Assembly (NCBI GenBank): GCA_037693485.1
Contig: CM075344.1
Span: forward strand, 90,555,001-90,619,000
Direction of reading: 5' to 3'
Length of the DNA: 64,000 nucleotides
From: Kitagawia praeruptora
Taxonomy: Eukaryota; Streptophyta; Magnoliopsida; Apiales; Apiaceae
Shown: positions 21,336-32,555 of the stretch, piece after piece
Position numbering within the stretch: position 1 is the first letter of the stretch
Layout of the letters: each line of letters starts with the position of its first letter
Translations under genes and position numbers: made by a program
Notes under the pieces: generated by a model
Database searches by the model: none
Seen by the model: only the letters and a program-made list of their open reading frames with translations
Told to the model about the DNA's origin: nothing

Positions 21336-22421
21336 TCTACTATCTACTATCTACTATCTATCTACTATCTACTATAATAGGGCAACATGTCACATTTTAT
21401 TCATGTATAATTTACAATTATGCCCTCAACTTATTGCAATTTTACAAATATGCCCCCAAGAGTCAACATCTATCTACTATCTACTACATACATAATAGGG
21501 CAACATATCACATTTTATTCATGAATAATTTACAATTATGCCCTCAACTTATTGTAATTTTACAATTACGCCCCCAAGAGTCAACATCAATAAAAATACT
21601 AAAATGTTTTCATGTTGTTGGGAATTGAACCCATGACATCTAAATCATAATTTTAATAAATTTATTTCACCACTACAACCACTGTACCAGATGCCTATTT
21701 GGTTAAATATTAGAATCCATTAGTTTTATCTAGCGGTGCTTTAAAAAAAATCAAGAAAATATAATTGTTTCGCTCTGGTACCCCCATATTATTCAAATAT
21801 CATGTGTCAATTAATTTTTATATCATAATTCTAAAAAATTTTGATAAATTTATTTCACCACTACAACCACTATACCAGATGCCTATTGGTTAAATATTAG
21901 AATCCGTTAGTTTTATCTAGCGGTGCTTTATAAAAAAAATCAAGAAAATATAATTGTTTCGCTCAGGTACCCCACATTATTCACATATCATGTGTCAATT
22001 AATTTTACATAATTTTATATATCTCTATACACATACAACAATCATATATGTATTCTATTAATAAAACTTGTATCATTTTATTTAATGTAAAAGTTAAAAA
22101 ATGAATATATTTTATAGAATATTTAGAGGGTCGTTTATTAGAAAAAAAAAATCTCATTACTCTAATTATTTGCAAAAACACTTAGGCCCCGTTTGGGAAA
22201 ATAGCCGCAACACAATTTTCATTAAGATCATACTAAATTATGATGAAATAAAGTCACAATAAATCGAAAATTGTTCATCATCATAACAAATTTTTCTAAC
22301 ATGTAATGTAAAATGCATCAAATATCAAACCGTCAACACACAAATACAACAAACAAAATCGGTAAAAAATAATTTAATCAAATTAGAACATTCTCGTGCC
22401 TTACACGGGTATTGAAGCTAG
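21336..22421 (+). mobile_element. Non-autonomous Helitron C
   Basis: Starts A|TCTACTATCTACTATCTAC and ends with hairpin CGTGCCTTACACGGG, ATTGAAG and CTAG (22418-22421) before T. Inside are a 118-bp tandem duplication with GGGCAACAT(G/A)TCACATTTTA (21345-21600), a tRNA-like module on the minus strand (A box TGGTACAGTGG at 21689-21679, B box GGTTCAATTCC at 21631-21621) and a 188-bp duplication (about 21650-22015). No protein-coding capacity. Confidence 0.7.
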
Positions 22422-23134
22422 TTTAATAACTAATCTTGCACATACTAGAAAAACTAGCAATATTGCCCGTGCTTCGCACACGGAATGTTTTTTATTTGGT
22501 TGATTTTATAATTTTTTTGTAATGTTTTAGTGTTGTACATTTTTTACGTTATTCATCTCGGACTTTTTTTTTTCTAAAACCATATTACAATGATGTTATT
22601 GTTTTCTTTCATATTTGAACCAATAATATGCACGTGCGTAGTAATGTTGAGCTCTTACTTCCATCCGATCTAAAGTGACATTGAGGGCATATTTGTTTTT
22701 TTTTAACCAAACTTAAAATTTTTAAAAAACCAAACATCCTTGGTACTTAGACAAGATATTGATATTATTGCAATAATAAAAGATTCATGATAATAAAAAC
22801 ATCACAATATCCCAACATAGAAACAATGCAAAAAAACCAAATCCAAATAATCCAAATAAAGTACTAATAAGCAATTCCAAATTATCAAAACATCAAAATA
22901 TCCCAACATAAAAACAATGCAAACAATCCAAATCCAAATAAAGTACTAATACGCAATTCCAAATAACAAATATGTAGACCATGCATTAAGCTTTAAGATG
23001 ATCATCAATGTAGCTCCAGAGATTGATGTAATTCATTTCTCCTGTCAACAATAACATTTCATAAGTTTGTATATTTGGTTGGTCCAATATCTAAGAACTG
23101 AAAATAAATGGAAGATTTTGTAGTGATTTAATGC

Positions 23135-24811
23135 TTAAACCGTTTTGATCTTCTTGCTGGTAGATGTTGCTGAAGGTGGAGTAGTTCCACTATCGGACAA
23201 TTCAATGGTATTGTTCTGAAACATAGGAAATTAAGAAAAACATTAACAATTATGAATGTCTGCAGATAGTGTAACATTGACAAAACTGATTCATGTTCTA
23301 CAACTAAATTGAAATACTAACTTCTGTAAAGGCTGAAACTCCTGGAGTCATCATTGTTCCTTGAGACATTTCAGGAGTTGAGATGGAAGAATCATAAGAA
23401 TCCGTTACATAATACAGACGACTGCCTGAATTGATATTGTCCACTTCAAGTTGTATCTTCAGCTTAAGGTCTTTCCCATTAATTTCCTTAATCTTTGGAT
23501 GGAAAGATATGTTTGACTGTTCATGTATGTGTAGAATAGTTTTATAAATGTTGGTATTACATTATAATTGTGTAGGCAATGGAACAATAATCGTAACTAT
23601 GTAATAAGGCTGAGTTTTAAACCTTAATCATGTCAGATTGTAGCTTTGTTACAGTCATACCAATCAATCTTCTTGCAGCGAGATCTATTAAAATGAAGTT
23701 ATAAGCTTCAGTGGAATCTTCTGCAAGGATGACAATCCTATACCTGTAAGAGTTAAAAATGTTTCAAAAGTAAGAAATCCTGTAGTAATAGACAATGCAA
23801 TTACTGAAGCTATAACATTTTGAATTCTTTGGAAACAAACTTCTTTTCAGGAACAGGTATTGTCTTATTTGTGCATTTTGAGCACTTAAGCTTTCCTTCT
23901 ACTTTCTCAACTTCTCCCTCACAATCGCTGCAGCTGTCATACCACCAATTTCCTTCTTCCACATTCAGAACTTTGACAGTGCAGAAGAAATGTTTCTACA
24001 GTAAAGATTGAAGTATTAGACTTGAAAGCATAGAATACAACTGGATAATGACAGAAGCAAAAATGTAAAGTTTTATTATTAAAATGTAAAAGTAGAAACA
24101 TTATTTTATTGTGTGCCATTTTTCTCACTGAGTCTTTCAAACTCACTGTCTCTATAGCATTTTGCACAACAGATTCTGGTGGTGTGAAATTGCTTTGCTG
24201 GCTAACAGTATAGCCTTCCTCTTCCAATCTGCATTGTTGTATTTTGGTCATAAATATATCTAAATTTCCAAAAATACACATTATTATGGCAATTGTAAAA
24301 TCTACAATGAATTAAGATTGGTTACCGATAGCGCATTGCGAGTACAGAATCATTGTCCATGTTTATGTATATCTTTGAAGATGGCAATGAACTGATTTGC
24401 ACCGAGTCTAAGAAATATAATCCAGAAGAGGTATGATGATAAATTTGTATAAACGCAATGATAACAAACAAAATGATTAGACAATTTGAGAATCAATAAA
24501 CTTACTCTTATAAGTTTTGAGTCTTGTGTTTGTCAAAATTACAATGATTGCAGTTTCAGTAGCTTTACGGTAGCAGCTGTCAGCTTGAACTGCAAGATCA
24601 CCCCAAACACTTACCTGATGGTGGTTCCTGTACATTTTTATAAACAAAGATATCAAAGTAATGTAGTTTGTATGATCAGGTTTGATGGAATTATAAAGTA
24701 ATGATCAAATGTATGCACAAAATACAGGCATGACCAAAAACATCATCTTCAGCCTTACCTTCTGTCCGTGATTGATATTATAATCAAATTCAAACTGAAC
24801 TGGATGAATAA
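23135..24811 (-). CDS. RPA1-like single-strand DNA-binding protein of the Helitron (5' partial)
   Basis: Replication protein A large-subunit homologue, as carried by many plant Helitrons, presumed to coat single-stranded DNA during rolling-circle transposition. Eight exons with consensus splice sites can be read, from 24811 down: 24759-24811, 24506-24627 (HHQVSVWGDLAVQADS, an OB-fold), 24326-24407, 24100-24228, 23817-23995, 23623-23743, 23322-23516 and 23135-23215 ending in TAA. The 23817-23995 exon holds the C-terminal zinc ribbon (CTVKVLNVEEGNWWYDSC, then CEGEVEK and KCSKC). The end is basic (TSTSKKIKTV), nuclear-localisation-like. The N-terminal OB-fold is missing; sequence upstream of 24811 does not read as RPA. 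No stop seen in these exons. Probably a remnant, but little eroded. Confidence 0.8.
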
Positions 24812-24962
24812 CTGAAAAGATTTTCAAAGTACTTTTCAAAACATTTTTATCAATGATACGGTTTATAGAAATCAGAATGTGAAACTGAAATTTAGTTCAA
24901 GGGGCTTAACAAAGGTATTATATAGAACTGAACAATACCCCAAAAACGGTGGAAACAATGTT

Positions 24963-26915
24963 CGAATAACAAGTGGAGGATAAGGAACACTTGCCTTATG
25001 TTTATAGTACTAACTGCTAAAGCCCTCGGGGTATACTTTCGATACTTCTATCACCGGCTCTTTGCCAACTCTTCTATTCGATCCTATAACCATATAATAA
25101 CGCGTGTCAGTCTCTCAATTCTCGACGAATAACCTATACTTATATGCATCTATAGAACACGTAAACACGTAAGCACTTAGCACGTAATATACTTGACATA
25201 ATATAATACTCTATTTAATAAAGAAATTAAATCACGGAACGTGCCGATAATACTTTTAAAAGACTTATAATTTTAGAAATTTTGACAGCACTTCCTTTGT
25301 TTATATAACTTTACCAAGTCGGGGATACATCCGACAAACAACAACAATCAATATACAATCATACGCTAATCAAAAACTCGACTCTATACTAACGACTACG
25401 CACGACTCATACAATTCCTTAAATGAGTTCGTTAATACTCGAATATTTAACAACTCAATAAATTTTACGACTAACAACTCTACGACTTAACGAAATCAAG
25501 CTACTCACATATCTATGCCTTTACTTGGCACAACCAACAAGAACAAGCCCTTTTTGGCAACATCATAAATTCACAAGTCGTACCCAAACTTTACATATAC
25601 CACTAATTATAACATCATTTATAAACTTACTCATCAAATAAAAACTCACACATAATATATATACACACACGGCTACTATACGTACACACACGGTGGGGGC
25701 CACTCGGCACCACCACATCACCATCTCATCCACTAACATTCACAATTCACTTAACATTTAATCACATAATCAAATCATTCAAATTGACATCATATAAATC
25801 TATATCATACTTTGCATGCAATTCCAATACTTAACCCAAAACTCACATGCACATCATTTTATCCATTTATCTCATGCATATAATCATCCTAGCTAATCAT
25901 CTAAGTTAATCTAAATGAAACACATTAAGGGTTTAGGTTATACCCTTTTTTCGAAAATGCAAGAGGAGGAGAGATTTGAATTTGCTTGCTTGGATTGAAA
26001 TGTTAACTCCAAAATATACTCCACTTGAAAATCTTAATTTACAAAGGTTTTTAGAACTTTAAAATTTTACAAAACAAGAAGAAGGGAGGGGGAGAGAATT
26101 CGGGAGTGGTGAGGAAGAGAGGAGAGACGAGAGTGAGGAGAGAAATGAGAGAATGAGATATGAGATTTTTGTGTTTTTGTTTTCTTTCTTTTTCTTTTTT
26201 TTTTTTTATTTTACACTATGCCACTTGTCTTACATGCACTAACACTAATGGTGACTCACCTAAATCACACTCCCAGCAATTGACATGTGTCCTCATGCAA
26301 AAATCTGATCCTATTTGCTTGCCACATGTCCTCCTAATCGAATAATCACATTTTGTTTCGTTTTAATGCTGAAAATCACTGTATAATATTTACTCGAAAA
26401 ATCCTCTATAAATCATGAAAATTTTATCTAAGCCTTATAATATTATAAAACTACTATAAATAAATTTTAAGAATTTTTAAACCATTTTTTAATTTATTAC
26501 GAATTTTAGAAGAAAAAATGATATTAAATCATTTAAAAATCGAATTTCTACAAAAATAATATTTTTGTATTTTTTAAAAGTTCTAAAAATAATTATCAAC
26601 AGTAGAAAATAATAAAAAGAACTTTTCCAAACGAGTTTATATTTTTTTATAATTCCATCCTAAAATCTCATTTTTACGATATTCATAAACTATTAAGAAA
26701 TAGCTAAAATAGACATGACGATTATAACCACACACACTAGCAAGCACATATGACATGTTTAAGTCACATAAACACATAAATTAACTTTATACTACAAATA
26801 TAAAGTTGACTCATCAAACTGGAATGTATATTTATACCACAGCTTATATAATAATCGTCACACACGATAAACGTAATTATCTGAGACTTAATATATTATT
26901 AATTATCGGTCTATT
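24963..26915. mobile_element. 1.95-kb insertion of unknown type with 8-bp flanking repeats
   Basis: ACAATGTT flanks it exactly (24955-24962 and 26916-26923). With the insert removed, the flanks read continuously into the first B3 exon, supporting a real insertion. An 8-bp duplication would suit hAT, but no terminal inverted repeat is visible. The content (GGTGGGGGCCACTCGGC near 25690, a GAGAGGAGAGA-rich tract near 26110) looks LTR-like. No ORF recognised. Confidence 0.5.
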
Positions 26916-26923
26916 ACAATGTT

Positions 26924-29540
26924 TCTTTGTTAAAGGATGACATGAATTTGCTAAGGAAACAGATGTCGAACCTGGCGATATTGTCGTGGTCTATAAGGAT
27001 ACATAATATGTATCAAAAAGTTTCAATGTCTGCATTTTTAAAGGGAATGATAAAGAATTTGATGAAAGTACAGGTAGTACAAATCATTTTGCTCTGAATA
27101 AATAACATTGGAATTGGTTTAACTTCATATTTCTAATTATTTTGTAATGTGTTTCTTGAGATTTAGGAACTGCAGATTGGAATACATCTTTCTTCAAAGT
27201 TGTATCAAAAATCTTAATAACTGATGGCTTCTTGGTATGTATTTTTTTAATTACTAAGTTAACAATTGATAGCATGATGAATTTCTCCTGTGTGTATCCA
27301 CTTCTATATGTGTAATTCTAAGTGGTCATAAATTGCGAAGTTAGAAATCATAATTTTTTAATAATGTTATGTTAATTAGGTTGTTCCAAAAAGGATAAAA
27401 GATTATTATGGTCAGAAATTGAGTAACATTCGAAGGCTAAAAATTGCTGGTGAAGGTTGCTTCATATATTATAATTCTGAAGGTGGTTACATTTCAAACT
27501 TTGAGCAAATGCTAAAGCGCTTCAAGTTGAAGGGAAAAGAGACCATTATTTTTACTATTGACAATAGTTTTGTAATATACGGAAGGATTTATGATATTGA
27601 CGGGAAAGAGATAGATTATGCAAGTCGTTGTAATGGAATTTCAAGTACCGTTAACAGTGGATGGTTTTGGAATGTTAACTGGAACTTAGACACAGGTATA
27701 GTTAAATTTAAGGAACAGTTTATCCATTGACAACATCCGTATATATAATATATACATTTTCTTTACAGAATCTGAAGAAGAAAGCAAAAGTGATGCTGAA
27801 GAGATGCAACAGTTGGATGTCGCGGAAAGTTCGGAAAAGGTATGAGTTTCTATATATTTGATTGTTTAATTTTATTGGATGTGCTTGAATCTGTTTGATT
27901 TACACTCTTCTATAATAATTTGTAGATGCTCGTAAATAGCTCAATCTTTCCTGATTTTGTGATCATTTTTAAGCCTGAACACTTGGAAAAAGGCAAGATG
28001 GTAAGAAATTTACGGTTTACATTTGGATTAGACTAAGAAATGTGCGAAATCTAGTAGTACTAAGAGCTAAATTTATACATATTTTTTTGGAATAGAAAAT
28101 TCCCGAAGAAGTCAGTTTGGAACACGGAGATAAGATTCCCCCTGAATGTTTCAATCCAATTCCCATCGGGCCGTGAAATATACATTCATTTTAATAGGAT
28201 TGAGCAATGTTTCTATAACATTTGTACATTTCTTAGAGAAATAACGAAGCATTTTGGTTCGATACTTGTGTTCTGTTATAAGGGTGAAGGAAAGTTTTTG
28301 GTTCATATATTAAAAGATGATTATTCAGAAATAGAGTATACCACAATTCGAAACATCACAATAGAGCCACCGTTGCGCCAAGGTACGTTATTTTATACAC
28401 TTCTAAAACAATCTAATCTAGATATTAGATTGCGATTCTTCTAATTACTTTTTGACAAAAAAATGCAGACAACCACAGTGGTGTTGGATTCAAATTTTTT
28501 GTTTCTGTTATTGGTAAAGTTTATGAATCTGGGGAGTTGGTAAGCTTTATACAACAATCTAAAATTATTTGGGAACATTTTTTGATGTAAAATGAAAATC
28601 ACTAATTGCGTAATGTTTGCGAATATAACCATGTTTTATATTTGGTTTTTTAGATCATGCCAGATTCATTTTATAACCGATTTGGAGAGTTGATTCCTAA
28701 TGCAATTTCATTGAAATTGAAGAATGATGATACATTCCATGGTAATTTCTTGGGAAATGAGAAAAGGATGTCTGGCCTGCTAGAGCTAATTACATTAAAC
28801 CATATTGAGAGAAAAGATATGGTTTTGTTTACCTATTGTGGAGCTGGAGAATTTCATATTGTCATATTTGATAAGGAAAAATAGAGAGAATTGTGACTGA
28901 TGATGAAGCAAGTACAGGTAGTAATTTTTACTTATATACATTTGCCTATTAATTGTTGCTGGATAAAATCAATTCTATGCAAATAGTTGGACTGAATTTT
29001 TAATGTGGAAAATGAAAACAGGTATGGATTTAGACCAAGAGATGCATGATAATGCAGGAACATCTAACTTTGGCTTAATTGTGCAAGACCAACCTCAAGA
29101 GCCTGATAATGAGGAAGAGAATTTAGTAATTGAAAATCCTATTAATGTCATGAATCATACATTTACTTCATGCATGGCACCTTCAAATGTGGATTTTACA
29201 TCACATGGAGTGGTATGTATAGTATTATAAGCTACATATGGTCTGTTCTATATGATTAACTAAAGTTTGTTATATTGATCAATAATTTAATCTGTTTCAG
29301 CACATACCAAGACACATCAAACCACAAAACAGAGATTGGGTAACTGGTGAACAGGTTTCCCTGAGAACTCCTACTGGAAATTGGAAAGTTGGCATAGTAT
29401 TTAACAAAACTGTTTTACCAAGGTTGTCAGCAGGATGGAACAAATTTACTCGTGATAATCACTTACGATTGTACCAGAAATTGGTTTTCACAATTGAGGA
29501 GGAACATGATGGGGTAGTCTTTGACGTCCGCAATGGATGA
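26924..29540 (+). pseudogene. Multi-B3-domain (REM-like) gene, captured and decayed
   Basis: Ten exons with good splice signals: about 26924-27073, 27167-27234, 27380-27695, 27769-27839, 27926-28000, 28096-28382, 28469-28539, 28654-28917, 29022-29212 and 29301-29540. Repeated B3 DNA-binding-domain hallmarks: HEFAKETDVEPGDIVVVYKD then FNVCIFKG; VVPKRIKDYYGQ; IMPDSFYNRFGELIPN then FHIVIFDKEK; HIPRHIKPQNRDW then GWNKFTRDNHLRLYQKLVF. This arrangement suits plant REM-type B3 transcription factors. It is broken by in-frame stops (TGA at 26938, replacing the usual Trp; TAA at 27004; TAG after 28881) and a frameshift near 28172. The direction is opposite to the Helitron's own genes, so gene capture is the likely origin; insertion of the Helitron beside a host gene is possible. 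Confidence 0.7.
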
Positions 29541-30500
29541 ATATCTCTACTATTATTAATTAACGATTAAGTCAGATTTTATGTCGCAGCTATCTTTGGG
29601 AATATTTGATGAAGTTAAATGATTTTGTTACTTTTTACACTGAATTGTTAGTTGCATATTTTATATATGAAGAGACGTTATTTTAGTAAATCATATGTAT
29701 GTTCATGCATTTTAATTTTAGGTTTTAATAATTAGATCAATATACAATCTTGTATGGAAAGTGCAACTGTCAATCTTGTATGTTTAGTTGTAGTTAAAAC
29801 CACACATATTCATTATAATATTAACTTATTCATATATAAAATCTAAAAATCTTGTATGCTCTCAAACTTGTATGATTAGCCATAACTGAGTACAGTGCAA
29901 CGTTGTAGTGTAATACAATATACAATAAAACAACAATGTATCCTTATTATACGATTTGATTTAAAGTAATTTTTTATGAAGATATTGTATGTACTGGAAA
30001 ATCCCTCAATTGTTCCAAATTATATGCATATTTTAACAGACATGTTGATCCTCGGGATGTAATTAGTTAAACTTCCTTGAACTTCTCCAATTGATATATC
30101 CTATAAAATCTTATCTCTTTTTATAATGTAATTTCTGACAAAATATTCCTATAATTATGGTTACAAAAACATTATCCACCAAAACAGCATAAGAGAAATT
30201 GTTATAGGATAATTTAAGCGGTAATATTAGGGTTTGAGATTGAAATTACTAATTAATATGTTTGAGGTTAATTGTTACTATGTTGTAACAGAAATCTAAA
30301 TATTAGGTCAACATCTACATACTTAAGAATAGCATGATATGTAACCAAATGTTATAAAATGAAATTAATATTTAGAAAATCATAATCTCGGAGGCATAAA
30401 GTCAAAAAAGCACCAACATCTCATGCTTACAAATACAGAGTTTCTAATACAATTCTACTAAACTGCATTCCAATACATAGATACATATACATTTAAGTAC
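29541..30500. other. AT-rich sequence between B3 pseudogene and RepHel, nothing recognised
   Basis: No supported ORF or repeat. Probably noncoding Helitron sequence downstream of the convergent B3 and RepHel reading directions. Confidence 0.4.
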
Positions 30501-30509
30501 TTATCCAGA

Positions 30510-31090
30510 CGCACTTGGCAAATTGTAGAAGACCTCTTCGTAGACCACGTTCGTTGTGAAATCTGTTGAAGCACCATCTTCACCATAAATCAATATATGG
30601 AGACCGGCGGCAGATGTTACTCTTGAAATAGCAACATAGAGTTGACCGTGTGTGAATACTGACTGGGAAGATAGAGACCAACATTGTCCAAGGATTGTCC
30701 CTGACTTTTATTGATAGTCATTGCAAAGCATAATTGTACAGGGAACTACACTCTTTTGAAGTCAAATGGCCATTTAGTATCTGTAGGAATCATCTCAATT
30801 CTCGGAATGATGTGCAATGATCCTGCTTGAGATCCGTAAAGAATTTGACAAATGATGCTATTTTTAAACATTTCTTCACAATCATCCTGGTTCCATTGCA
30901 CAATCCCATTATCTGATTTAGATTCCTCATAAGCATTACCACACAGCCGACTTTTAACTTAAGATCATGTCTCGGAAGGCATGGCATGTTTATTGAATTA
31001 ATATATTCAACTGGAAATGCAGCCTGGAAATCATTCCCTGTTTGGAAATCTTCAGCTAGCGAGTCTTGACTATAATATGTATGTGAGTCT
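30510..31090 (-). pseudogene. RepHel, C-terminal helicase segment
   Basis: Continues the PIF1-like helicase interrupted by the gypsy insertion. 30790-31090 reads SQDSLAEDFQTGNDF, CLPRHDLKLKVGCVVMLMRN, LNQIMGLCNGTRMIVKK. After a frameshift near 30860 it continues IIPRIEMIPTDTKWPFDFKR, then helicase motif VI CFAMTINKSQGQSLDNVGLY at about 30680-30740, with a stop before it and a further frame change after it. Removing the insertion and one CCAGG copy rejoins this segment in frame with 38954-39904. Degenerate; not expected to make an active helicase. Confidence 0.85.
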
Positions 31091-31095
31091 CCAGG

Positions 31096-31613
31096 TGATA
31101 TAGGCTAAAAGTAAGCCCTAAAGACACATTTAATGTGGCATTAATTAGACCTAAAATGGTCCAAACGTGGGGCTCACTAGATGGGCCCAAACCCTGTTTA
31201 GAGTATTAATTTCGTAATTAATATTAGGGGTAATAATCAGCTCAACAAGAAGAGTCAGATAAGGATGTTACTCCTACCAAGCTTAGCCTCCAAGGCACAG
31301 AATTCGATATGGGAATTTACTCCTACAAGGAAGGAGTCTAGAACCTTCCTCAAGGCGGTGACTTGCCCACCAAGTCACCAAATTCTACTATGATTCTAAG
31401 GCTTCTCAGCCTATATAAAGGGTTAGACCCCTCACCTCAGAACTACGTTTTTGGCTTGATCTTTGATACACATCAAAGTACGTAGGCATCTTGTGAAGGC
31501 AGATTCAGCCACGAGCACGAGAGCAGCCATTAAAGCACGAAGCTCACGCACCCTAGAATTAAATACAGCAAACCCTAGCCGCAATCTAATAACCTAGTTT
31601 TTATTCCACAACA
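31096..31613 (+). repeat. 5' LTR of gypsy element
   Basis: TGATATAGGC to CCACAACA; TATATAA box at 31412-31418. It matches 38431-38948 nearly base for base. Confidence 0.93.
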
Positions 31614-31614
31614 T

Positions 31615-31632
31615 TTGGCGCCGTCTGTGGGA
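31615..31632 (+). promoter_or_regulatory. Primer binding site of gypsy element
   Basis: TTGGCGCCGTCTGTGGGAA immediately after the LTR; this TGGCGCCGTCTGTGGGAA form is common in plant Ty3/gypsy elements. Confidence 0.8.
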
Positions 31633-31646
31633 AAAAGACATCAACC

Positions 31647-32555
31647 ATGGTTCAAACACGAAGGACGCCATCAATTACCGAGCCTCTGCCACTCAGTTCT
31701 GCACCGCCCACTACGGATCCGGTGCCCCAGACGACCGGGGAGATTGTTCAACATCAAGTTTCTCAACCTCTAGGGACAACTTCCCATGTTGAGAGTACGT
31801 TACCTCCGATCATCCACACAAATCAAAGGACCAGTCCTCTTCAGGTGGTGGTTTCCCCCTTGGTTGTCGATCCTAACAACCCCCCACATGGGGTCCAGAT
31901 CCATACTACGGATCTCCCCAAGAACACCAACCCAATGTATGGGCTGCCTAACTACCCTCCTACTCAAGGAGCTGGACCTACTGGCCACGCCTTGTAGATC
32001 CGAGATCGAGAGTATGTTGACTACTCTGGCCCCTATATTGATGATTCATCGTCTGATGAGGATGATCGTGATGAAGCCCCAAGGAGGCGACATGCTAGCA
32101 GAGAACCAAGAAGAAGAACACAAACCATCCATGATGGACCTCCTTTGACAGCCACTGAGAGGATCAGGGCTCATGAGGCCGAGATCTTAAGGTTGAAGGA
32201 CGATATTGCAAGAGAACAAGCTAGGTTAAATCAGACTCAACCTCCTCCAACATCAGGACCGATTCCCATTATAGACTTACAGAGGTCCTCAAGAAGGCAG
32301 AAAAGGGCCGACGTCCCGACTGGAAAAACAACAAGGGTTGAAACCCCTAGGGGCAACCCCAAGGATCTGATGCCACTTGGGGATCCTGATGATCCCTCGC
32401 CCCCGTTTACTGAGGAGGTGATGAATGCTCGTATCTCAAAGAAATTTAAGATGCCAACAATTAAGGCTTATGATGGAACGGGTGATCCCGCAAACCATGT
32501 TAGGACGTTCTCGAATGCACTGCTGCTGCAACCTGCGAGTGGTGCCTCCCCTTGA
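31647..32555 (+). pseudogene. gag: Gypsy gag, nonsense mutation and 3' deletion
   Basis: Starts MVQTRRTPSITEP. A TAG at 31996-31998 interrupts the frame, which then continues in the same register (YVDYSGPYIDDSSSDEDD, then TATERIRAHEAEILRLKDD, a coiled coil) to the Gag core start FKMPTIKAYDGTGDPANHVR. It breaks off at about 32540, where the sequence jumps to the region just before RT; the rest of Gag, the zinc knuckle and the protease are missing. Confidence 0.85.

Noticed and set aside
17864..21689. Genuine tRNA genes
   Set aside because: A and B boxes are present but acceptor stems and anticodon arms do not pair convincingly; treated as tRNA-like modules.
24959..26918. Solo LTR with TGTTCG...ATTACA ends
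   Set aside because: The five flanking bases (AACAA and ATGTT) do not match; the 8-bp ACAATGTT repeat fits better, so the class was left open.
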